A stretch of DNA of 45,654 bases from an uncultured bacterium (GTDB lineage Bacteria > Cyanobacteriota > Vampirovibrionia > Gastranaerophilales > Gastranaerophilaceae). The translations under genes were made by a program, and so were the position numbers. The stretch spans positions 1-45,654 of the forward strand of contig URFH01000020.1 of the NCBI GenBank assembly GCA_900547155.1, read 5' to 3'. Position 1 is the first letter of the stretch. Each line of letters begins with the position of its first letter. Of the stretch, positions 26,950 through 34,877 are shown in pieces. The notes below the pieces were generated by a model, which did no database searches, was not told the DNA's origin, and saw only the letters and a list, made by a program, of their open reading frames with translations.

Positions 26950-27110
26950 CCCTATACAAGTACGATTTTGTTACCTGCGAGTCTCGCAGGTGGGTGAGTG
27001 CCTAGGCAAATCCGTTTCCTGCTGCGTGGCAGGTTTACTGCATTGCGTTCGAGTCGCCTCTCCCGTTAGTAAATAATGTAGGAACAAAATAGATACCTGT
27101 ATAGAGTAAT
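26950..27110 (+). ncRNA. Candidate structured non-coding RNA
   Basis: A roughly 155-nt stretch folds on paper into a closed structure: outer stem 26952-26972 with 27083-27104 (imperfect), a hairpin with 9-bp arms at 26973-26991 (ACCTGCGAG/CTCGCAGGT), an inner stem GGGTGAG (26992-26998) with CTCTCCC (27058-27064), and a hairpin CCTGC (27018-27022) with GCAGG (27029-27033). It is GC-rich in an AT-rich spacer, has no reading frame and is followed by a T-rich run. I do not recognise the class; it does not match tRNA, SRP or tmRNA. Confidence 0.4.
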
Positions 27111-27184
27111 ATTATTTTGACATGTTTTTTTGTTTTTGACAATTGGGGGGTGGTTTTTTGTTTTTTTTGTTTTTTTGGGGGGCC

Positions 27185-27304
27185 GGGAGGCGGATGTTTA
27201 CTTTGCCGTTCCGATTCCCCCGCGGTATGCGTAGTTTCTTTGCTTACTTTGCGAGCTTTTTGACCGCTCCTCCATAGTCACTCTAAAGTAAACATCCGCC
27301 TCCC
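27185..27304. repeat. Palindromic element, family 1, module B1
   Basis: Perfect 20-bp arms (27185-27204 and 27285-27304) enclose the family-1 core: CCGTTCCGATTCCCCCGC (27206-27223) and CTCCTCCATAGTCACT (27267-27282). The arm sequence is unrelated to the arms at 7256 and 7419. Confidence 0.85.
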
Positions 27305-27333
27305 TCGCTTGTTGTGGGAAAAAGCGTTATATA

Positions 27334-27455
27334 GAAAAGTCTGGAATTTGGATTTGGAGTGACTATGGGGGAGGCTTCTAAAATCCGAAAAATTCCGCAT
27401 TTTATCGACGAATGCCGGAGGAATCGGAACGGAAAATACAAACCCTTGACTTTTC
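27334..27455. repeat. Palindromic element, family 1, module B2
   Basis: The core is inverted relative to B1: AGTGACTATGGGGGAGG (27358-27374) and GCCGGAGGAATCGGAACGG (27414-27432), the exact complement of the A1 end. Arms GAAAAGTC (27334-27341) and GACTTTTC (27448-27455) continue inward imperfectly. The same two-module back-to-back arrangement occurs at 7256-7625. Confidence 0.75.
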
Positions 27456-27500
27456 GCCAAAGCAAAAAACAATTTCTCAAAAAGAATATACTTTTGGGGT

Positions 27501-27529
27501 TTTGTTTTTAAAAAGGTTTTTAGTATAAT
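27501..27529 (+). promoter_or_regulatory. Promoter of the 61-residue gene
   Basis: TATAAT at 27524-27529 with TTTGTT 17 bp upstream (27501-27506); the AAGGAG ribosome site follows 14 bp later. The -35 is weak. Confidence 0.45.
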
Positions 27530-27555
27530 TTTATTTAGTCACAAGGAGAAGAAAA

Positions 27556-27741
27556 ATGGACAAAATCACCATCAGGTCAGACAGACAGGAAGACTACAAA
27601 TTTATGTACAAAGGCGAAGAGGTCATTCTCAAAGCCGGAAGCATTATCAGCATTGCGAACGGGCTTAACGACGTTGTTTTGCCGACCTGCGCAATGAAAA
27701 TTATGAACAATTTAATTGTCATCAAACAAGACGTAAAATAG
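27556..27741 (+). CDS. Small conserved-looking protein, 61 residues
   Basis: Not recognised. It has a strong ribosome site (CAAGGAG) and its own promoter. The sequence alternates beta-prone segments (DKITIRSD, FMYKGEEVILKAG, NNLIVIKQ), which suggests a small beta-barrel. It starts 31 bp before ychF on the same strand, likely in one transcript. Confidence 0.7.
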   Translation: MDKITIRSDRQEDYKFMYKGEEVILKAGSIISIANGLNDVVLPTCAMKIMNNLIVIKQDVK

Positions 27742-27771
27742 AAAAAATTTAAACACGAAAAGAGGAAAAAA

Positions 27772-28869
27772 TTGTTACGAGCAGGGATTGTCGGACTACC
27801 GAATGTTGGAAAATCTACATTATTTAACGCGCTGACCTCAACAGCCAACGCACAGAGCGCAAACTACCCGTTTTGCACCATAGAACCGAATGTGGGCGTT
27901 GTTACTGTGCCGGATGAAAGGCTTTATGTGCTCCAAAAGCTCGTAAAAACCGACAAAGTCGTCCCCACTGCGATTGAATTCGTGGATATTGCAGGCCTCG
28001 TTAAGGGCGCAAGCAAAGGCGAAGGGCTGGGCAACCAGTTTCTTGCAAATATCAGAGAAACCGACGCAATAATCGAGGTCGTAAGATGTTTCGACGACCC
28101 GAACACAATCCATGTAACCGGAAAAGTTGACCCAATTGACGATATTGAAACAATTAACACGGAACTTGCGCTTGCGGACATGGCAAGCCTTGAAAAACGC
28201 CAGCAAAGACTTTCAAAAGTAGCAAAAACCGGCGACAAAGAAGCAATCGCCGAGCTTGCAATCGTTGAAAAACTCTTAAAACTGCTTGAAGACGGGAAAT
28301 TTATCAACGTTAAAGACCATTTTGAAGAAGATGAGCTGCCGGTGATAAAATTAATGCACCTTATGACAACAAAACCGGTTATTTACGCAGCAAATGTCTC
28401 AGAAACCGACCTTTCAACAGGAAATGCCTACGTAGAAAAGGTTAAAGAATACGCAAAAACCCACAACGCAGAAGTAGTGACGATTTCCGCAAAAATCGAA
28501 GCCGAACTCTCCGAACTCGGCGATGAGGAGAAAAAAGAGTATTTGAGCGAGCTGGGCGTGGAAAATTCAGGGATTGAGCGCATGATTCAGTCGGTTTACC
28601 GCCTTTTGAACCTCAGAACTTTCATTACCGCCGGAGAAATCGAAGTCAGAGCGTGGACAATCCCCGCCGGCGCAAAAGCTCCGCAGGCTGCAGGCGTAAT
28701 CCATACAGATTTTGAAAAAGGCTTTATTCGCGCCGAAGTTACGTCGTACGAAGACTTTGTAAACTGCGGCTCCTACACAGCAGCTAAAGAAAAAGGGCTC
28801 ACGCGCCTTGAGGGCAAAGATTATGTTGTTCAAGACGGCGATATTGTGCATTTCAGGTTTGCTGTTTAG
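27772..28869 (+). CDS. ychF: Redox-responsive ribosome-associated ATPase YchF/OLA1
   Basis: 365 residues with OBG-family P-loop GLPNVGKST at 8-16, FCTIEPNVG switch I, DIAGLVKGASKGEGLGNQFL switch II region, a coiled-coil insert and a C-terminal TGS domain ending YVVQDGDIVHFRFAV. YchF prefers ATP over GTP in the family. Translation starts at TTG (MLRAGIVGLP), supported by AGAGG 6 bp upstream and by the family N-terminus. Confidence 0.96.
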   Translation: MLRAGIVGLPNVGKSTLFNALTSTANAQSANYPFCTIEPNVGVVTVPDERLYVLQKLVKTDKVVPTAIEFVDIAGLVKGASKGEGLGNQFLANIRETDAIIEVVRCFDDPNTIHVTGKVDPIDDIETINTELALADMASLEKRQQRLSKVAKTGDKEAIAELAIVEKLLKLLEDGKFINVKDHFEEDELPVIKLMHLMTTKPVIYAANVSETDLSTGNAYVEKVKEYAKTHNAEVVTISAKIEAELSELGDEEKKEYLSELGVENSGIERMIQSVYRLLNLRTFITAGEIEVRAWTIPAGAKAPQAAGVIHTDFEKGFIRAEVTSYEDFVNCGSYTAAKEKGLTRLEGKDYVVQDGDIVHFRFAV

Positions 28870-28875
28870 AAAAAC

Positions 28876-31017
28876 CTAACCTTTCTCTTTCAAAACCTGC
28901 TCATAATGCTCGAGTTTGTCGATAAGCGGCTTTTGTTCGGAAAAATCACCGCCTCCGGTGCCGATTTTGGCTATCACCGCGCGTTTAAGCTGCTCCGGCA
29001 TATTCACGGGAACGTTATTCACGCCTTTGTCGCCGGGCTGCCATGCCAGCGCCCTGTAATAGTCTTCTTTGTAAGATTTTTTGAGGCGCAGCTTCCAGTT
29101 GTCGGAATTCTGGGTGCCGGCATAGTTATAAGTCTTGTCCAGCCCGAAAAAGTCCATAAACATAAACTGAATTTTCTCGCCAAAGCGCAAAAGTTCTTCA
29201 TATTTGGCTTTCACGCGTGCACGCCTGTCCCATTTCAGGTTATCAATGAGATTCTGGCGCTTTTCATTGCCTGCTTCCGGATAAAGATTGCCGTAAAGGT
29301 AGGCGCCATTCATTATTCCGCCGTTTCCGGCCTTTTCACTATAAAATTCATCAGTACAAACATTCGCAAAGGGCGGATTGTCATGGCTGCCAATCATCAT
29401 CCAGTCCTTGCGCGGTCGGTATTCGAGCTGGTACTGATATGAAGAACTTATTCCCGGAAGCGGACGTGCGGGGTTAGAATAAACCTCATCAAACTTTGGC
29501 GTATTGCACCCGAGGCTTTCCCAGACCGCATCTTCAACCTCAAGCCCCTTTTCAGCCATCAAAGGAAGTAAAATTTCATCAAGAATCTTCGCATAATCGC
29601 CATCAGGGTCAACTTCGGGCATATTTTCGATTTCTTTGTTGATTTCACGGGTGATATTGCTGTCCCAGCCTTTTTCCTGCGCATTATAGACGTTTGGTTT
29701 GCCCATCTGGCTTATGTTTGCGCCATGTGCGTCTTTGTAGATTATATGCTCGGGAACATTGTTATCTTCGTATTCATAGCGCCCGTAGTGGATTTCTACA
29801 TTATTTTTGTTATAAATCCACGGGTCAATTAAGCCGATTACATGGTCAACTCTTATATTTTGATAAGTATCGAGCAATTTTTCAAATTTATTTTTAAGAA
29901 CAACTCCGGCAATGCCAAGACCGGTAATTTTGCCATTTTCATCTTTTATAAACAGTTTTTTCGGGTCCAAAACGGGAATATCCCATGTCTGGTTTTGCCC
30001 CCTGCAGGTTCCGCCAACAGGCATGCCCTCACCGCCGAACGGCGTGCCGATTCTGTAATTTTCAAGAAAAGCGTCCTGATTCGACCAGTAATCTGCCAGC
30101 GAAAAGCCTATTATTGCGTCTGTAATGTAGTTTAGCTTGTCAGGATTTTCTTTTATGAATTCACGCTCCTGTCTGTCGAGAATAAACTGTTTAAACTTGT
30201 AAATCTCGAGCTCTCTGCCATGCTTTTTATTAATATTTGAGATGTAATTCAGCGCTTCTTCGTGATATGGCGAGGACGGGTCGTTTTTGTATTTTATAAG
30301 GTTGCGGTTCATTTGCGGCCAGTCGAAAAAATTATCATCCATGCCGAATTTCTTTTTAAAATGCTCAAAAATCGCATCATTTTCAAGCCATGCGCCCTCT
30401 TTTTCCCTGTATGAGTTGAATTCGGCGTTGAGTTTCATTGCCTGAGCGTCTTTGGAGGCTGATTTTTTAATCATGTTGTCATAAGCAAGCGCAAATAATT
30501 TGTCATGCACGTAAAAAGCCCTGTTGAAGCGGGTTTGGTCGGCGTTTTTTTCATAAATTCTGTCTTTATCTATGCTGTCGAGCAGTTTTTCAATCGCTGC
30601 TTCCGGCAAGATTCTCGCATAAGCAGGAGTCGAAAGCTTTTCCATGTCCGCATAGAGGTAGTTTTTCGAGTTTACGCCCGAATTATAAGGCGAAAGCCTG
30701 GTCAAACCGGGCGGCCCGAGCTGAATTGAGTCAAAACCGTGAAGTTTTAAAAATTTGTTGACCTCAACAGCAGCAGAATCAATGTGGGAGCCGGCAAAAA
30801 GGTCATTTTTCTTTACGGGGAAGCTCGACTGGTGCAAAATAAGCGCCAGATTGGCAATTCCGAGGAAGTTTTTTGCCCGCCTTATGGTGTTTTCGTAGTC
30901 CTGCTCTTCAGTTGTGCCTTTTTCATCGACAATTATGTCGGGGCTCGGTGCACGCTTGAAAACCGGCTGCGACCTGTTTTTTGTAATATTAAAATTTGTA
31001 AGCGGTGATATTTTCAT
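28876..31017 (-). CDS. malQ: 4-alpha-glucanotransferase with N-terminal tag
   Basis: Amylomaltase (GH77) that rearranges maltodextrins or glycogen. 713 residues, longer than the usual 500-690. Family regions: LALILHQSSFPV, DSIQLGPPGLTRLSPY, then RVDHVIGLIDPWIY with the catalytic aspartate, and IGSHDNPPF. The first 25 residues (MKISPLTNFNITKNRSQPVF then KR) precede the fold and carry the V-F-K tag also seen elsewhere in this window. It ends 7 bp after the convergent ychF stop. It probably serves storage-glucan metabolism. Confidence 0.9.
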   Translation of the reverse strand: MKISPLTNFNITKNRSQPVFKRAPSPDIIVDEKGTTEEQDYENTIRRAKNFLGIANLALILHQSSFPVKKNDLFAGSHIDSAAVEVNKFLKLHGFDSIQLGPPGLTRLSPYNSGVNSKNYLYADMEKLSTPAYARILPEAAIEKLLDSIDKDRIYEKNADQTRFNRAFYVHDKLFALAYDNMIKKSASKDAQAMKLNAEFNSYREKEGAWLENDAIFEHFKKKFGMDDNFFDWPQMNRNLIKYKNDPSSPYHEEALNYISNINKKHGRELEIYKFKQFILDRQEREFIKENPDKLNYITDAIIGFSLADYWSNQDAFLENYRIGTPFGGEGMPVGGTCRGQNQTWDIPVLDPKKLFIKDENGKITGLGIAGVVLKNKFEKLLDTYQNIRVDHVIGLIDPWIYNKNNVEIHYGRYEYEDNNVPEHIIYKDAHGANISQMGKPNVYNAQEKGWDSNITREINKEIENMPEVDPDGDYAKILDEILLPLMAEKGLEVEDAVWESLGCNTPKFDEVYSNPARPLPGISSSYQYQLEYRPRKDWMMIGSHDNPPFANVCTDEFYSEKAGNGGIMNGAYLYGNLYPEAGNEKRQNLIDNLKWDRRARVKAKYEELLRFGEKIQFMFMDFFGLDKTYNYAGTQNSDNWKLRLKKSYKEDYYRALAWQPGDKGVNNVPVNMPEQLKRAVIAKIGTGGGDFSEQKPLIDKLEHYEQVLKEKG

Positions 31018-31182
31018 GAAAATTTTATCCAGACTACTTACAATTAAAAGCCCTAAGTGGCATTTTGAACAGTAATTTACATAAAATTTACATAAATTAT
31101 CAGTTATTGAAAAAATTCTGCTGGAAATTTTTAATTGTTCTGGTAAAATTAATTTATCATCGTTGATATTTGAATATTTACG

Positions 31183-31249
31183 GTCGATGTGATGGCGGCG
31201 AAGCGCAGCGGAGGCTTTTTTAAATTAAAAGTCTACCGATTCCATCACA
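31183..31249. repeat. Hairpin element built from tRNA-Leu 5' sequence, element F
   Basis: A direct copy of the tRNA-Leu start (31183-31195, 12 of 13 bases) is followed by a GCGGCGAAGCGCAGCGG loop and an inverted copy of tRNA-Leu bases 5-24 (31230-31249, 18 of 20). TGTGATGG (31188-31195) pairs with CCATCACA (31242-31249). It lies 34 bp before the real tRNA. The rest of the 266-bp spacer after malQ holds nothing recognisable. Confidence 0.65.
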
Positions 31250-31283
31250 AAACAAAAATTTGACAATTGAATACTTTGGTTCC

Positions 31284-31370
31284 GCCGATGTGATGGAATT
31301 GGTAGACGTGCTAGACTCAAAATCTTGTGTGGGCAACCACGTGCCGGTTCGACCCCGGCCATCGGCACCA
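31284..31370 (+). tRNA. tRNA-Leu(CAA)
   Basis: 87 nt with GCCGATG/CATCGGC acceptor stem, discriminator A, encoded CCA, anticodon loop CTCAAAA (CAA, reads UUG), long variable arm (GTGGGCAACCAC) typical of tRNA-Leu, and T-arm GGTTCGACCCC. It is followed by a terminator. Confidence 0.95.
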
Positions 31371-31383
31371 TTTAATAAAAAAG

Positions 31384-31406
31384 AAGACCCTTGAGGGGTC
31401 TTTTTT
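31384..31406 (+). terminator. tRNA-Leu terminator
   Basis: AAGACCC/GGGTCTT stem followed by a T run, 14 bp after the CCA end. Confidence 0.9.
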
Positions 31407-31468
31407 GTTGAAAAAATTCCGCCATGCCGGCAATTGCACGCCCAAAACAACCGCGCAAAAATGAAAAA

Positions 31469-31855
31469 ATGGAAATGATATGGTACGAATCCCTGAACAA
31501 ACCCTTTTTAACCCCGCCATCATGGGTCTTTGCGCCTGCGTGGATATTTTTGTATATTTTGATTCTGGCGTCGTTTTTTACTTATGTTTATTCAAACTCT
31601 GAAAAAAACAAGTTCCGGGGCTACCTGTTTTTTACGCTGCAGCTGCTTTTGAACTTTGCTTGGAGCCCTGTATTTTTTCATTTGCACGATATCAGGCTTA
31701 GTTTTGCAATAATCTGCCTTTTGCTGATATTTTTGATATTGACGATTATTGCTTTTTATAAAATTTCAAAAATCGCGGCCGCCTTGCTGGTTCCTTATTT
31801 TGTGTGGGTATGTTTTGCGATTTATTTGAATTACGGGGTACTTTCGTTAAATTAA
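31469..31855 (+). CDS. Short TspO/MBR family protein
   Basis: TspO proteins bind tetrapyrroles and lipids in the membrane. Family motif WYESLNKPFLTPPSWVFAPA begins at about residue 5, followed by a WSPVFF-type segment. Only four membrane helices are seen; the first helix of typical 155-residue TspO, before the WY motif, is absent, and upstream lies only a tRNA and its terminator. ATG 31424, 31469 and 31475 are possible; none has a clear ribosome site. It may be an N-terminally shortened TspO. Confidence 0.75.
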   Translation: MEMIWYESLNKPFLTPPSWVFAPAWIFLYILILASFFTYVYSNSEKNKFRGYLFFTLQLLLNFAWSPVFFHLHDIRLSFAIICLLLIFLILTIIAFYKISKIAAALLVPYFVWVCFAIYLNYGVLSLN

Positions 31856-31948
31856 AATATAAAATTTGTATCAAATTTCGTCCGCAGGTAACAAAAAATT
31901 TATCTTTCGGGTTTAATTTAATTGTCTGACATAATTTTTTTAATTTAA

Positions 31949-32992
31949 ATGCGAATATTTGCGATTTCGAGCTCTTACAAGCCAATAGATATGAATGGCG
32001 GCGGGAAAAATGTCCGCCGCCCGAACTTCCGAATCACGCTTTCTGCGGGTGATTCGGTAAGCTTTAAAGCAAGGCGCAAAGACAAAAATTACGAAACAGT
32101 TCTCACAAATCTCCCCAAACTTCCCTGCGCCTGCTGCGGAATAACAATGCTTCCGGAAAAAAGCTTTGAAAAAGACCTGATAAAAGACTGCAACCGGCCG
32201 GGATATGAGGTTTTGAAAGATTTAAGAAAATTTGAACCGAGAATGCACAAAACAGAAAAAGAAGTTGTCAGAAACCTGAACAAACTCGCCAGAAGATACC
32301 CTGACGCGACCCTTGAAGAACTTTTTAACAAAAAATACAACGTGCACCTTGTAAAAGTTATGGCAAAACAAATGCGCGTACTGGAAAAAATAGACAAAGT
32401 TTATCCCGAGCTCGGTTCAGAATCATCAAATCTGCTCGCAAAGACCATTTCAAAAGCCCAGAACATACTTATAAACGAAGACAAGAGCATAAAAGAAAAA
32501 CGAAGACGCATAATCAGCGATTTTTACAATTTGTACAAAACAAGACCGGAAAAAACGACTTTTTCCAGAATATTAAAGGAAATCTACGCTTTGCCCTCTT
32601 CAAAAAGCGATATTGACGCTTATTTTGTAAAATATTACGACCTGAACAACGCGCAGCTTGTAAACAGACTCCTGAAGCCCTCACAGGCAACAATCGAACA
32701 CACACGCACCCAGTACGAAAACGGCGATGACAATTATTCCAATTACATAGTGCTCTGCCAGCGCTGCAACGGCAAAAGAAACACTACACCGTACAAAGAA
32801 TTCCTCGAAAATAACCCCAAAATGCCCGAAAACATGCAAAAATATCTGGACGCGGTGATAGATTACCTGAACAACCATTATGTTTACGGCCTCGAAAACT
32901 ATCCTGCACAAATTCGTGAAACTATGGCAGAGCGCACGGAAGGCAGGGTTATTCTTGATATTTCAAGATACAAGCCAAAATGGAAAAGCTGA
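31949..32992 (+). CDS. HNH-like nuclease family protein with zinc motifs and V-x-F-K tag
   Basis: 347 residues. A tag GDSVSFKA at about 31-38 precedes a CACC zinc pair (near 53-56). A long helical middle (80-240) is not recognised. The C-terminal part has IEHTRTQYENG and IVLCQRCNGKRNTTPY: the His, Asn and two-Cys pattern of an HNH/McrA-type fold. The first metal half-site may be the distant CACC. No ribosome site is visible before the ATG. DNA cleavage is plausible, but the motif is loose and the target unknown. Confidence 0.65.
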   Translation: MRIFAISSSYKPIDMNGGGKNVRRPNFRITLSAGDSVSFKARRKDKNYETVLTNLPKLPCACCGITMLPEKSFEKDLIKDCNRPGYEVLKDLRKFEPRMHKTEKEVVRNLNKLARRYPDATLEELFNKKYNVHLVKVMAKQMRVLEKIDKVYPELGSESSNLLAKTISKAQNILINEDKSIKEKRRRIISDFYNLYKTRPEKTTFSRILKEIYALPSSKSDIDAYFVKYYDLNNAQLVNRLLKPSQATIEHTRTQYENGDDNYSNYIVLCQRCNGKRNTTPYKEFLENNPKMPENMQKYLDAVIDYLNNHYVYGLENYPAQIRETMAERTEGRVILDISRYKPKWKS

Positions 32993-33122
32993 TTGACTGG
33001 CAAAGTCCGGGTTAGGAAAGGCGTTTGCACAAAAAATCAGTCAAAAATGCAGCTGGGCTTGTTTAACAGGCGATGACCGCGCCTCCGGCCTTACGAAATG
33101 CACAATCTCATTGCCTGAAATG

Positions 33123-33141
33123 CCCTGAAACAAGTTCAGGG
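33123..33141. repeat. REP-like small palindrome, copy 3
   Basis: CCCTGAA (33123-33129), 5-nt loop, TTCAGGG (33135-33141); flanked by TGC and GGCA that extend the stem imperfectly. It lies in the 252-bp spacer after the HNH-like gene, which otherwise holds no recognisable gene. Confidence 0.55.
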
Positions 33142-33197
33142 TGGCAGTTTTATTATATTTTTGTGTGAACTTGTATATAAATCAGGGGTTCCGGCAA

Positions 33198-33226
33198 TTG
33201 ACATAAAAAATTATTTCTGTTAATTT
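33198..33226 (+). promoter_or_regulatory. Promoter of the leader peptide/33420 gene
   Basis: Perfect TTGACA (33198-33203), 17 bp, TAATTT (33221-33226). The transcript would begin about 10 bases before the leader-peptide ATG. Confidence 0.65.
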
Positions 33227-33244
33227 GGTTTCAAAGGAAAAATT

Positions 33245-33316
33245 ATGATTAAATTTACATCTAAAACACAACATCATCATAACCATATCATCCCGAAACG
33301 GCTGATGGGTTTTTAG
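33245..33316 (+). CDS. Candidate His-rich leader peptide (23 residues)
   Basis: MIKFTSKTQHHHNHIIPKR ending LMGF, with AAAGGA 6 bp before the ATG and a promoter just upstream. Four His codons fall within five codons (33272-33286). Downstream are a hairpin CATCCCG...CGGCTGATG (33289-33307) and an intrinsic terminator (33351-33386). GGCTG of the first hairpin (33300-33304) can instead pair with CAGCC of the terminator arm (33353-33357), a classic attenuator layout. The HHIIPKR part also resembles an HNH-nuclease motif, so a truncated gene remnant is an alternative. Confidence 0.45.
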   Translation: MIKFTSKTQHHHNHIIPKRLMGF

Positions 33317-33350
33317 TTGTGTTATTTGTAACCAATTTTAAATAATAAAA

Positions 33351-33390
33351 AACAGCCTTTCGGGAAAATCAAGCCGGAAGGCTGTTTTTT
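33351..33390 (+). terminator. Possible attenuator/terminator before the 33420 gene
   Basis: AACAGCCTT and AAGGCTGTT form a 9-bp stem with an inner CGG/CCG, followed by TTTT, only 29 bp before the next start codon. It would stop transcription from the upstream promoter unless antiterminated. Confidence 0.75.
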
Positions 33391-33419
33391 ATAGAAATTA
33401 TTTAAGATTGGAGAAAAAA

Positions 33420-34703
33420 ATGACACTCACCGGAATAATCTCGGCTATAGGCAATAACAACAGTATTTATCCGCTTCTTGTAAGGGATTGCGGAATCGAA
33501 ATCCCCACGAAAGTTATTCTCACAAAAAAACAAAACAAAAATGACAAAGATGTCCAAAAACTCGCCACAAGAGAAAGGCTCGTCGATGAATACACGACTT
33601 CCGCGGTCTGGCTGGGCGGAATTCCGCTTCTGGAAAAAATAAATAAAAATATAATCCGCAAAAAAGGTTTCAACCCCGAAATTGACGTAAAACTCCTTAA
33701 AAATGCAGAAAAATCCACAGAAGCTGTTCAAGGATTGGATTTCAATATTAAAAAATTCAAAAACCTCGCGCCGGACGCGGTTAAAGATTTGGAATTTTTA
33801 AAAAACAACAAATCCAAATACATGAAACTGCTCGGCGGCAAGGTTTTTAGCGAAACCGCAATCCCGATTGCGTTGATGGGCTTTATTATCCCCAAATTGA
33901 TATTCGCATGGACAGCCAAAACAAAACGCGAAATCGCAAAGAAAAAAGCTGAATCCCGGGCAAAAAATTTGCAGAATTTGAACTTTGGAACGTCAGAATT
34001 CAAAACTCTTGAGGCATTTAAGGCAAAAAACCTTTCTTTTAAGGGAAATTTGATTTCCTCAATGGCAGAAATGTCCACTGTACAAAAAATGGCGGCAACT
34101 GACGGAGGTTATGCGGTGGGGCGTGTTTTGACCGAACGGAACCGCAATGCAGCAATTGATGTGGGCTTCAAAATGGCGGGGATGATGTTTTTGAACTTTG
34201 TTTTTCCCAATATGCTCGCTAAATTCCTCGACACGACCACGGGAAAACTAATAAACACAAACCTCAAGCTCGATATAAAAATGCTTGCGGACGAAGAATT
34301 TATTAACTCCATAAAAAACAACGCGCTCAATCTTCCCCGCGTAAAAACCGAAAAAGAACTGCTCGATTTTGTTGACAAAAACCCCAAAAACCTTTTTGTG
34401 CAGTATGCAAACAAGTACAAAAAGATAAAATTGCTTGAAAACGGCGTCAGAGATCCGCGCAGTTATGTGGATTTGAAAGGTTTAAAAGAATTTCGCGACA
34501 ATATCGCAGAAATATCCGAAAAAGCGCTCAAATCAAATGATGTCACAAAATTTATGCAAAAAGCAAAGCGCCTGAAAGGTGCAAACATCCTCGCAAACGT
34601 CGGAATCAGCAGCTTTCTGCTCGCTTACGCACTGCCAAAAACCCAGTTTGCCTTGCGCAAATTAATTTTGAAAAGTGAACTTGAACCGGGAATTGCAGAA
34701 TAA
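33420..34703 (+). CDS. Unknown helical membrane protein, 427 residues
   Basis: Not recognised. Start ATG 33420 chosen (MTLTGIISA) because GGAG lies 6 bp upstream, rather than TTG 33408. Hydrophobic segments near 145-165 (AIPIALMGFIIPKLIFAW), 245-270 (MAGMMFLNFVFPNMLAKFL) and 390-410 (ANVGISSFLLAYALP) suggest a membrane protein with long Lys-rich cytosolic parts. An internal NLSFKGNL at about 210 resembles the tag motif of other proteins here. The upstream attenuator-like leader may control it. Confidence 0.7.
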   Translation: MTLTGIISAIGNNNSIYPLLVRDCGIEIPTKVILTKKQNKNDKDVQKLATRERLVDEYTTSAVWLGGIPLLEKINKNIIRKKGFNPEIDVKLLKNAEKSTEAVQGLDFNIKKFKNLAPDAVKDLEFLKNNKSKYMKLLGGKVFSETAIPIALMGFIIPKLIFAWTAKTKREIAKKKAESRAKNLQNLNFGTSEFKTLEAFKAKNLSFKGNLISSMAEMSTVQKMAATDGGYAVGRVLTERNRNAAIDVGFKMAGMMFLNFVFPNMLAKFLDTTTGKLINTNLKLDIKMLADEEFINSIKNNALNLPRVKTEKELLDFVDKNPKNLFVQYANKYKKIKLLENGVRDPRSYVDLKGLKEFRDNIAEISEKALKSNDVTKFMQKAKRLKGANILANVGISSFLLAYALPKTQFALRKLILKSELEPGIAE

Positions 34704-34751
34704 ATCAAAAATCGGACTTTAACTAACCCGGCGCAATATAAAAATTTCTTT

Positions 34752-34877
34752 GCCAACTTTCTTTTAAGAAAGTTGGCGGCGGTAACGGGACTGAGCGGCG
34801 CTTGCGTTGCGATTTCCGATTTTACCGTGTTTGACACGGGTTCGCTTGAAATATGAAAGTTGGCGGCGGTAACGGGA
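34752..34877 (-). repeat. tRNA-Glu 3'-end duplication with hairpins, element G
   Basis: A perfect 23-bp direct repeat (34768-34790 and 34855-34877) covers the tRNA-Glu acceptor end and flanking bases, 87 bp apart. Between them lies an inverted copy of part of the T-arm (near 34834-34846). The far end is a 12-bp hairpin GCCAACTTTCTT/AAGAAAGTTGGC (34752-34777) that may terminate the tRNA transcript. The same layout (direct plus inverted tRNA copies) is seen at tRNA-Leu. Confidence 0.65.

Noticed and set aside
26992..27065. tRNA-like 74-nt pattern inside the structured spacer
   Set aside because: The T-arm has only three pairs, the anticodon loop has six bases and there is no CCA end, so it is not a tRNA.
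27278..27480. Two short minus-strand reading frames
   Set aside because: They lie in the family 1 palindromes, have no ribosome site and read through inverted repeats; the frames are by-products of the repeats.
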